Below, one piece after another: positions 1 through 6,187 of a DNA stretch of 6,187 nucleotides (position 1 is its first letter; the number at the start of each line of letters is the position of its first letter). The translations under genes were made by a program, and so were the position numbers. The notes beneath the pieces were generated by a model. It ran no database searches and had not been told where the DNA came from. It saw nothing but the letters and a program-made list of their open reading frames with translations. Origin of the DNA: a bacterium CG2_30_54_10 (GTDB lineage Bacteria > Muiribacteriota > Ozemobacteria > Ozemobacterales > Ozemobacteraceae); NCBI GenBank assembly GCA_001872985.1, contig MNYA01000045.1:1-6187 (forward strand), written 5' to 3'.

Positions 1-40
1 TACTCAATAATTCGGGGAAACTCAATGATTCCTGGCGCAA

Positions 41-105
41 GAGATTTCTCCCTTCGGTCGAAATGACAGCATCGTTTGTCATTCCGAACGAATGTGAGGA
101 ATCTC
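41..105. repeat. Imperfect palindromic intergenic repeat (REP/MITE-like)
   Basis: Two arms, 41-68 and 77-105, are near reverse complements around an 8-base loop (69-76). Aligned by eye they share 24 matched positions with 4 mismatches and one single-base bulge; the outer ends (GAGATT / AATCTC) and inner ends (AATGACA / TGTCATT) pair perfectly. The arm motifs TGTCATTCCGA and GAGGAATCTC resemble a short intergenic palindrome I recall as dispersed in many unrelated bacterial genomes; that resemblance is from memory and not checked. It lies about 150-200 bp before the first gene and could form a stable RNA hairpin, but no T-tract follows it directly, so a terminator role is not supported. Confidence 0.75.
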
Positions 106-255
106 GCTCCATGTTGAGAATCAGCAAATGCCCCTTCTTTTTGAGCAGATACCATCAGAAGTCAAAAGGCAAAAGTCAAAATTGCTTTGTGGGGGTGGTA
201 ATTCAGGTTCGTTTTGGTAGTCACGACTATAGCAGGGGCGCTCTCCTATGATACC

Positions 256-3108
256 ATGGATGGGATGTACCCGCTCGATCTTTACCAGAACCCAAGATCC
301 GCGATTGTGCCTGATAATGCTTCAGGCATGCGTAGGCGATTCATAGAAGCGGCGATTATTTTTGCCGTTTTTGTTTTCATACCAGCGATTCTGATCGAAA
401 ACCTTATCGGGCAATATGAAGATGAACGTGAAAAAATCCTTGAACGCACATATCAGGATCGGGCCAGGGATCTCATCGTCCGCCTGAACACAGGCATCGA
501 CCGGCTTACCCTCATTGAAGAACGTTTGCAGGTATTTCGGAAACGGGCTGAAACCCTACTTCACGGAGACAAACTCGACGCCGAAAATTCCCGGTCACTG
601 ACTATTTTCTCGCGAAAACAGTTTCCTCGGGACACGCTTTTTCTCTGTCTAGATGACAAGGGGAATCTTCTTCAACCGCGGGGCCTCGCCGCCCCCTTCA
701 AGAGAAAGGCCTGGGAAGCCCTGTTCGGGTTGTTGCGGAAGCCGCGAGGGATGAACTCCGACCAGATTTCTCACGCCAATAACCTCATCAAAAGCGCAAT
801 GGGCGATATTATCGAACCCCATTTTCTTCGCCAGTCCTTCAAGCGACCGTTGAATATCCTAAGGGAAGGAAACGCCCAGGCAATGAGAATCTTGACCTTG
901 CATTCTTCCGGCAATCCTCGCAATCCCGGCGCCGAGCTTGGGCATTTGATACTTTTCATTCCGACAGGCCGGGCAAGGTTCGCCTTGGAACTGGAGAGCA
1001 TCGTGAAGCGCCTTTCAGATGCCAATGCCGAGGTGGGAGGATACTGGCAGTCAAGGCAGGAGGGGCGCGGCACTGACTTGTTAACGGACAATTTCATGCA
1101 CGGGCTTCTTCTGATGCTCGAAAATGGCCAGGGATTTTACTCGTTCCAGGGAATGACCTGTCTCGCCCGCTTTTGGAGCCAGGATCCAGACCTTGTACTC
1201 ATCGCCGCGGTCAGGCATACTTCTCTCGCCGCCAGGCAATCCGAGCGGATCGTAAAAGCAATTCGATGGCTAGTACAAGCAGGCGCCATAGTGGCCGGGT
1301 TGCTGCTCCTGGCTTTCGTTCTCGGGAGCCTTCGGTTGAATTTTTCCCTTAAAGCAAAATTCCGACTGGCTGCATTCTTCCTGGCCGGATTCCCGTTCCT
1401 TGCGATGGTTGTTTGGGGAGTCAGCCACCTTCTGAATGTAGCTGAATTCCGTCAAAACGAGACCGGGAAACGACTCGAAGGATTGTTATCCAACGTAGAA
1501 CAGTATGTGGCTTCGGAGATCTCTCGCACCCAAAAGAAGCTTCAAGCCGTGAACGACCTGAAGGAAATCCGCCAGGTCAGCAAGGAATCTGAATTAAGGA
1601 GCATTTTCAGGGAGTTCGAAGAGAAAGGTCTTTACGAAGTCGTTTACGGCCGTCAAGGGGAAAATGCCATCTCTATCATGAGCCGGACTTTAAAGCCGCG
1701 CAATACATTTCAAGGTCCGCGGTTCGGAACCATGATGAATAAGCTTTTCCAGACGGGGGGAATCAACCTTCTGGAGACGGCACAAAATAGTGCTTCAGAG
1801 ATCGATTCCTTCCTCGATGTAGGATCGGAAAATAGATTCCCATTCGATCGATTGAATCTCGTTTGTTTTGCAGGGGATTCTGGTTTTTACTTCGTTTCCT
1901 TTTTCAAGGATCGGTTCGGCAAGGCACAGGGGGCTTTTGGCGTTGTCCTGGAGTTTCAAAAATTCTGCAAGCTCGCCCTGGCAAACTGGCTGCGTGAGGA
2001 GAAACCCCGAAATTGCCGTGTTTTCCTGCGGTCTTCCACCAGCCGCGGAATTCATGCGGTTCCGCGCAATCGCTTTCTAAAGAATGTCGTCGACCTTATC
2101 GAAAAGACCAGAGAACGGATATTCAAGCCTGTCGAGATCGGGGGCCGAAAGTACATGATATTGGGACGGCCGCTGGCAGCCCTCGAGACGGTAGCGCTTG
2201 CCGTTATTCCTTTCGAGGAGTTCTCGGGCTTGTACCCGGCAACCATTCGTTTCATGGCGATTTTCGGCTTCCTGGCGACCCTGAGCTTGATCTTTTTTTC
2301 AGATCTGCTTGTATTTATTTTTCTCCGTCCCATTCTTGGAATCGGAGCGCTCATTCGAAAGGTTGAGGAAGGCCGGTACGAAGCACGATCGCCAATCTGG
2401 GCAACGGAAGAACTCGGAACTCTTGCTTCGTGTTTCAACCGAATGGTGGAAGGGCTCCACCAGAAAGCGCGGATGCTCCCGTTCCTAAGCCGCGATCTTC
2501 TCGAAAAATCCCAGGTCTCCTCTGAAGTGCTCATCGAACCTCGCCATGTGGCGGTGAGCTTTGCGGGGATCCGCGATTTCAGCGAGCTGGAAAAGAGGCT
2601 CTCACCCGAGGAAACCATGGCTTTGATGAGTGAGTTTTTAGGCAAATGCGAGATCTGGGTCCGCCGATGGGGTGGGGAGATCGACAAGTTTCTCGGCGAT
2701 TCCGCAATGGCCGTCTTCTGGGAAGGAGGAACCGATCCTTCAGAGGAGCGAGCCGTGAGGGCCGCTATCGACCTTCGACGCGATATGGCTTCCTGGGCGC
2801 TCAAACGGAAGAACGCCGGCCTCTTGGAAATCCGTTTCGGGGTTGGAATAACCGTAGGAAATGTCATCGGGGGGCACATCGGGTCTCTTCGAAAGCGTCT
2901 GGATTTCACTGTGATCGGGGACACGGTAAATCTGGCAGCCCGCCTTGAAAAGTTGGCGAGCCGCGATGGCAACCCGTCGATCCTTGCCGCATCCGAAGTT
3001 TTCGGAAAGCCTCTGAAAGGCATCCGGACACGGCTCACCTCGATTCAGAATGTTCGCGGCAGAGCTGGAGCAATTTCGGTATATGAAGTGGAACCGGATG
3101 GAAACTGA
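256..3108 (+). CDS. Dual-sensor membrane HAMP/class III adenylate cyclase, first metal Asp missing (C2-like partner)
   Basis: This is a membrane receptor predicted to take part in making cAMP from ATP (950 residues from the 256 ATG). Membrane segments lie near residues 28-50, 338-358, 371-393 and 666-690. Two extracytoplasmic domains (about 51-337 and 394-665) fall between them; strand patterns before TM2 (about 309-326) and TM4 (629-652) resemble Cache-type sensors, but I cannot assign a family. A basic loop between TM2 and TM3 fits the positive-inside rule. HAMP spans about 691-743 (LRP start, GTLASCFNRM). The cyclase domain runs about 764-946. In it Lys811, Asp815 (KFLGD), Thr885 (DFTVIG), Asn892 and Arg896 (TVNLAAR) are present, and the Lys/Thr pair points to ATP and class IIIb. 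The first metal Asp is replaced by Gly771 (FAGIRDF; codon 2566-2568), so a homodimer should be impaired. The start is uncertain: TTG 214, ATG 265 and ATG 328 (MRRRF directly before TM1) are alternatives; 256 is preferred as an ATG with coding-like codons after it, although its nearest purine tract (234-238) is distant. The gene overlaps the next cyclase. Confidence 0.93.
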   Translation: MDGMYPLDLYQNPRSAIVPDNASGMRRRFIEAAIIFAVFVFIPAILIENLIGQYEDEREKILERTYQDRARDLIVRLNTGIDRLTLIEERLQVFRKRAETLLHGDKLDAENSRSLTIFSRKQFPRDTLFLCLDDKGNLLQPRGLAAPFKRKAWEALFGLLRKPRGMNSDQISHANNLIKSAMGDIIEPHFLRQSFKRPLNILREGNAQAMRILTLHSSGNPRNPGAELGHLILFIPTGRARFALELESIVKRLSDANAEVGGYWQSRQEGRGTDLLTDNFMHGLLLMLENGQGFYSFQGMTCLARFWSQDPDLVLIAAVRHTSLAARQSERIVKAIRWLVQAGAIVAGLLLLAFVLGSLRLNFSLKAKFRLAAFFLAGFPFLAMVVWGVSHLLNVAEFRQNETGKRLEGLLSNVEQYVASEISRTQKKLQAVNDLKEIRQVSKESELRSIFREFEEKGLYEVVYGRQGENAISIMSRTLKPRNTFQGPRFGTMMNKLFQTGGINLLETAQNSASEIDSFLDVGSENRFPFDRLNLVCFAGDSGFYFVSFFKDRFGKAQGAFGVVLEFQKFCKLALANWLREEKPRNCRVFLRSSTSRGIHAVPRNRFLKNVVDLIEKTRERIFKPVEIGGRKYMILGRPLAALETVALAVIPFEEFSGLYPATIRFMAIFGFLATLSLIFFSDLLVFIFLRPILGIGALIRKVEEGRYEARSPIWATEELGTLASCFNRMVEGLHQKARMLPFLSRDLLEKSQVSSEVLIEPRHVAVSFAGIRDFSELEKRLSPEETMALMSEFLGKCEIWVRRWGGEIDKFLGDSAMAVFWEGGTDPSEERAVRAAIDLRRDMASWALKRKNAGLLEIRFGVGITVGNVIGGHIGSLRKRLDFTVIGDTVNLAARLEKLASRDGNPSILAASEVFGKPLKGIRTRLTSIQNVRGRAGAISVYEVEPDGN
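3087..3108 (+). promoter_or_regulatory. Overlapping stop/start with internal ribosome binding site
   Basis: The second cyclase starts before the first one stops (TGA 3106-3108). For the ATG at 3098, AGTGGA at 3087-3092 is a modest Shine-Dalgarno sequence with 5-base spacing, and it gives an 11-base overlap typical of coupled genes. Competing starts are ATG 3083 (GGAG at 3067-3070, 12 bases upstream) and ATG 3050 (no visible ribosome binding site). All three lie inside the first gene, so one mRNA and coupled translation are expected whichever is used. Confidence 0.6.
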
Positions 3109-6100
3109 GTCCGGCTTCTTTCATCGCAATTCCCTCATGACACTCCTTTTGGCGATCTTTCTTTCAGCCGGGATCGGGCAATGGGTGCTTCTCGACCGTT
3201 TGGAGTCATCATTTGAAGAGATCCAACAGGTCAGTCGGCGCGATGAATTGCAGAGTCTCCTTCCCCTGCTCCGCCTCAAGGACGATCCCTCCGCCCTGGC
3301 GGAGGAGTATCTTCTTACCGCAGCTCGAGGTCTGTTTCAACCAGGATCCGGCACGGTAGAGGCTTTCCGCGAGAACGTACAAACCACCTTCGGATCCGGA
3401 ACATTCGGCGCTTTCTGGGACAAAGACTGGAAACCGCTCACCAGTTGGGGGTTTCCAGCCTCGGATGTTTCCTTGTTCCTTCCGGTTCTGCAAAACTTCT
3501 ACAGTTATCCCGGGGACAGGTGTTTCTTCGATGCCTCAGAAGATGGCTTGGCCAAGCTCTTGGAAAATCAGAAACTGGCCTACAACGTATTTTCCCAACC
3601 ATTTACCGCCGAAGTACACTATCATTCCCGACCGGGGATAATTCTAATAGGCTTGCTAAAAGATCCACCAGTCAGGATGAGCCTGGGAGTCCTCAGCATT
3701 TTAGCCACCGCCCCCTCACAACAGTGCGATCTCCCAAGAATTAAAGGAAGTCTGGTCGTATTCATCCCTGCGGACCTTTTTCATGATTCCTCGCGAGTGG
3801 CACGGGTACTGCGCGGCAAGACCATTTCGGAAACCCTGCCGCTCTGGGCGGGTTCCATCAATGAACTTGCCTCGATTCCGAGAACCTCGCCGGAGCTCCT
3901 GGGAACCCTTCAAGCCCGGCTCGTAAGAGGCGATCAGGGAACCGCTTTCGCGGGAAACCAGGGCTGCTGCTTTATAAAGCTGTCCCAGCCCCAAGACTGG
4001 ATTCTACTGCACATCCGGGAGTTCGAGCCGATCGAACGACTGGCGCGGTCACCGGTGTTACTGATCTGCCTTCTCTGCGGCTCGTTGGTCGTTGCACGGT
4101 TTTGGAGGGTTCGGATCGGATCCGCCGGGATTTTCAGTAGCGCCGGCCACCACGATAATGGAAGTGGGGGGCCGGCGTCATGGATGGCTCGATCGGGCGG
4201 GCGCCTCAGCACGGTCTTTTTGCAACTGGCGATCATGACTTGCCTCGTTCCCGCGATGGGCCTTGCCTGGACACTTTGGACGCGGGCGAGTCTGAGCGAA
4301 GCGATGGCCACCGAGGATTTATTCGGGAAAATGGAAAAGCAACTTGAATCCCTCGAACAATTAAACAATTACAGCCTGAATCAGACCCTTTCCTCGGTCA
4401 AGCAATTCATCGCCCGCAAGGAGTGGGAGGGCCCGACTCCCCCGCTGAACCTTATTTCGAGTTGGGTCATCGACCTTAAAAAGGTTTCCATTAATGAGCT
4501 CTATTTGCTCGCCTGGGATTACCCCAAAACGCTCTTTTTCGCGTCATCGGAGAATCGGGCGGCGAATCCGAATTCGGGCCAACCCGGGACCATCGCGGTA
4601 AAGACCGTTCCCCTCATGAAGTCGTTCATCCAATACACGCAGAAGATCCTCAATCTGGGCCTGACCTCAGAAAACGGCCTCATGGAGCAGGCCAAAGAGG
4701 ATCTGAGGGGTGGAATGATTTTCGAGTTTGCATTGACTGCCATTGGCCGCGAGAATCTATTGAATTTGATGGTAGACCTCGATCGACTGGTTCCTTTCAA
4801 GGTGCTTGGAGAGTCCACCTGGTGTTTTATCCATATCGAGCGGGACCGGCGCCAAAAAGCCCGACGGTTGTTCCTGTTCCTTCTGAACCGCGAGATGCTT
4901 CAATTGAAAAATTTTTTGATGTGGTCCGAGCAAACACACCAGGGAAAGCGAGCTTTTCCTGACTGCGTTTTTCTCGCCAACCCTTATTTTGAGTTGTCCA
5001 ACATTTTCCCCGATTGGACGGACATCTTTCCACCGGCGATTCCGCTACTCAAGCTTACCAACAAGGAGAGGGGCATCCAGAAGTTCATCCTACCCCGGCG
5101 AGAGGGTGGAAAGCTCATCTTTCTCGCCCGCCCTTTGCGCGACACGGATTATGTCGTGGCAATCTTCAGGCGTCTCCCGGAAGATCTTCCTACGTCTGAA
5201 GGGAACTGGCTTGCCGGCTTGTCACTGATCTATCCATTTCTGGTTGCGGGCCTCGTTGGCCTGCTGTTCAGGAATTTTTTCCTTCGGCCCGTGCAGGATC
5301 TGCAGCGGAGCGTAAACACGATCGCGGGCGGAAACTTTCAAGTGCGGCTTCCGGTTCCGACCGACGATGAGATCGGAACCTTGTGCGGAAGTTTCAACCG
5401 AATGGCCGAAGGTCTGCGAGAGAAGGAGTTTTTGCGACGCTTCGTTTCCGACCTCACGATGGAAGCGGTTGATGGGAAGCATGTCGACCGTGCGACCCGA
5501 ATTAGCGGAACTGTGCTGATGGCCGACATCCGGAGTTTCACCGCGATTTCCGAGGAACATTCCCCTGGAATCGTCGTCGAGATGCTCAACGGGTATCTGA
5601 CCTCCATGGAAGAAGTGATCGAACGGAACGGCGGAACCATCGACAAATTCATCGGTGACGCCATCATGGCCGTCTTTCTGCCCATGCATGGTCGCGACCA
5701 ACCCGCGCGACGGGCAGGAAATGCCGCTCTCGATATGATGAAGGCGCTCGGCCGCTTCAATCGGGAACGACTCCGCCGCAGCCAGTTCACGATCGCCATC
5801 GGAGTCGGCATCGCCAGCGGCGAGCTCCTGATGGGCGTCCTCGGAAGATCTGACGGCCGGCGTGATTTCACCGTCACCGGCCCCACCGTGAACCGCGCGG
5901 CCGCAATGGAAAAACTCACAAAGAAAACGCACCACACGAAAGTGGTGGTCTGCCCCGAAACGGCGGAACAGCTTGGGAAGAGCTGGACTCTTCTGCCGAT
6001 GGCCGACCCTGGCCAATCGAGCCAATCGGGCCAGCCCGGCCAGAGTGGCCAATCGGGCCAGTCCGGCCAATCCACCGTCGGCTTCGAGCTTGGCATGGCC

Positions 6101-6133
6101 ACGACCGCACTTCAAGAATCGCCAGGGTCGTGA
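3098..6133 (+). CDS. Dual-sensor membrane HAMP/class III adenylate cyclase, transition-state Arg missing (C1-like partner)
   Basis: A paralogue of the upstream cyclase with the same architecture (1011 residues from the 3098 ATG). Membrane segments lie near residues 13-32, 319-336, 372-394 and 705-729. The extracytoplasmic domains span about 33-318 and 395-704 and are strongly diverged from those of the partner; family not assigned, Cache-like by strand pattern (for example about 298-318 before TM2). The TM2-TM3 loop is Gly/Ser-rich and basic. HAMP spans about 730-782 (LRP start, EIGTLCGSFNRM). The cyclase domain begins near 802 and holds both metal-binding residues, Asp810 (MADIRSF) and Asp854 (KFIGD), plus Lys850, Thr925 (DFTVTG) and Asn932. 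The transition-state Arg four residues after this Asn is Ala936 (TVNRAAAME; codon 5903-5905), and Arg933 sits at the wrong position. Alone it should turn over poorly; with the neighbour it supplies the metal half of one complete site. A Gln/Gly/Ser repeat (972-992) interrupts the C-terminal hairpin before the last strand (TVGFELG). Starts at 3050 or 3083 are possible. Confidence 0.93.
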   Translation: METESGFFHRNSLMTLLLAIFLSAGIGQWVLLDRLESSFEEIQQVSRRDELQSLLPLLRLKDDPSALAEEYLLTAARGLFQPGSGTVEAFRENVQTTFGSGTFGAFWDKDWKPLTSWGFPASDVSLFLPVLQNFYSYPGDRCFFDASEDGLAKLLENQKLAYNVFSQPFTAEVHYHSRPGIILIGLLKDPPVRMSLGVLSILATAPSQQCDLPRIKGSLVVFIPADLFHDSSRVARVLRGKTISETLPLWAGSINELASIPRTSPELLGTLQARLVRGDQGTAFAGNQGCCFIKLSQPQDWILLHIREFEPIERLARSPVLLICLLCGSLVVARFWRVRIGSAGIFSSAGHHDNGSGGPASWMARSGGRLSTVFLQLAIMTCLVPAMGLAWTLWTRASLSEAMATEDLFGKMEKQLESLEQLNNYSLNQTLSSVKQFIARKEWEGPTPPLNLISSWVIDLKKVSINELYLLAWDYPKTLFFASSENRAANPNSGQPGTIAVKTVPLMKSFIQYTQKILNLGLTSENGLMEQAKEDLRGGMIFEFALTAIGRENLLNLMVDLDRLVPFKVLGESTWCFIHIERDRRQKARRLFLFLLNREMLQLKNFLMWSEQTHQGKRAFPDCVFLANPYFELSNIFPDWTDIFPPAIPLLKLTNKERGIQKFILPRREGGKLIFLARPLRDTDYVVAIFRRLPEDLPTSEGNWLAGLSLIYPFLVAGLVGLLFRNFFLRPVQDLQRSVNTIAGGNFQVRLPVPTDDEIGTLCGSFNRMAEGLREKEFLRRFVSDLTMEAVDGKHVDRATRISGTVLMADIRSFTAISEEHSPGIVVEMLNGYLTSMEEVIERNGGTIDKFIGDAIMAVFLPMHGRDQPARRAGNAALDMMKALGRFNRERLRRSQFTIAIGVGIASGELLMGVLGRSDGRRDFTVTGPTVNRAAAMEKLTKKTHHTKVVVCPETAEQLGKSWTLLPMADPGQSSQSGQPGQSGQSGQSGQSTVGFELGMATTALQESPGS
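6011..6073 (+). repeat. In-frame 9-bp minisatellite, seven copies, encoding GQS-type triplets
   Basis: Seven contiguous 9-base units of consensus GGCCARTCS begin at 6011, 6020, 6029, 6038, 6047, 6056 and 6065. They are in frame and translate as GQS, SQS, GQP, then four GQS, residues 972-992 of the second cyclase. The length keeps the frame under gain or loss of units. The insertion falls where class III cyclases usually have the short turn between the last two beta strands, so it probably forms a flexible surface loop. The nearly identical units suggest recent slippage expansion. Confidence 0.9.
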
Positions 6134-6187
6134 TTAACAAACGGTACTAAATTCGTATCTTCTCAATAAAGGGGGGGGCGCATTCCA
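6134..6187. other. Short non-coding tail with G8 run, no terminator seen
   Basis: After the stop codon there are 54 bases without a gene. There is no stem-loop followed by a T-tract. A run of eight G lies at 6171-6178. A weak 6-bp inverted pair (6101-6106 with 6126-6131, loop of 19) straddles the gene end but has no U-tract and is unlikely to terminate transcription. Whether the operon continues cannot be seen. Confidence 0.4.

Noticed and set aside
159..181. Direct repeat of AAGTCAAAA (159-167 and 173-181)
   Set aside because: Nine A-rich bases repeated twice is compatible with chance; no operator-like symmetry or third copy.
202..230. Possible sigma-70 promoter (TTCAGG, 17-base spacer, GACTAT)
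   Set aside because: Only about half of each hexamer matches consensus, and no other well-spaced pair is present in the leader; not strong enough to report.
63..251. Small open frame of 62 codons in the leader
   Set aside because: It starts within the palindromic repeat, lacks a ribosome binding site and has no coding-like composition.
2052..3038. Long antisense open frame of 328 codons opposite the HAMP-cyclase part of the first gene
   Set aside because: It mirrors the coding strand, its translation is Arg/Ser-rich with no domain pattern, and the sense frame contains clear HAMP and cyclase motifs.
2542..6097. Either domain being a guanylate cyclase
   Set aside because: The base-recognition positions are Lys and Thr in both proteins, as in class IIIb adenylate cyclases, not the Glu/Cys type pair of guanylate cyclases; specificity still needs assay.
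5222..6115. Antisense open frames of 297 and 254 codons opposite the second cyclase domain
   Set aside because: Both are shadows of a well-supported sense gene; they have low-complexity ends from the GQS repeat and no recognisable motif.
6101..6131. Inverted pair ACGACC/GGTCGT as terminator
   Set aside because: Six-base stem, long loop and no T-tract.
3..6169. CTCAATAA present near both ends of the window (3-10 and 6162-6169)
   Set aside because: Eight bases without extended similarity or terminal inverted repeats; no support for a mobile-element boundary.

Overview
The window holds two long, co-directional, overlapping genes and little else. Both encode large inner-membrane receptor-type class III nucleotidyl cyclases with the same layout: TM1, an extracytoplasmic domain of about 290 residues, TM2, a short basic cytoplasmic loop, TM3, a second extracytoplasmic domain of about 270-310 residues, TM4, HAMP, and a class III cyclase domain. 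They look like an ancient tandem duplication, because the layout is shared and the HAMP-to-catalytic-core spacing is identical, although the sensor sequences have diverged strongly.

Organism: base composition is moderately GC-rich (mid-50s percent, judged by eye). Periplasmic sensor modules and HAMP relays suggest a diderm bacterium rich in cyclase signalling, for example a delta-proteobacterial, spirochaete-like or Riflebacteria/Ozemobacteria-type lineage. This is a guess; no taxonomic marker is present.

Layout: 1-255 is non-coding leader containing an imperfect palindromic intergenic repeat (41-105). 256-3108 is cyclase 1 (start uncertain: 214 TTG, 256, 265 or 328). 3098-6133 is cyclase 2 (start 3050, 3083 or 3098), which begins inside the end of cyclase 1, so the two are almost certainly co-transcribed and translationally coupled. 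6011-6073 is an in-frame 9-bp minisatellite encoding seven Gly-Gln-Ser-type triplets near the C-terminus of cyclase 2. 6134-6187 is non-coding, ends in a G8 run, and has no recognisable terminator.

Main observation: the two catalytic domains are degenerate in complementary ways. Cyclase 1 has Gly where the first metal-binding Asp should be, but keeps the substrate Lys/Thr and the Asn/Arg pair that acts on the transition state. Cyclase 2 keeps both metal Asps but has Ala in place of the transition-state Arg. In class III enzymes each active site takes its metal Asps from one subunit and Lys/Thr/Asn/Arg from the other. A 1:2 heterodimer would therefore have exactly one complete site and one dead site, whereas either homodimer would have two defective sites. 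This is the logic of the mammalian C1/C2 adenylyl cyclase pair, here encoded by two overlapping bacterial genes with up to four extracytoplasmic sensor domains feeding one active site. The residue pattern is seen directly; the heterodimer is inference.
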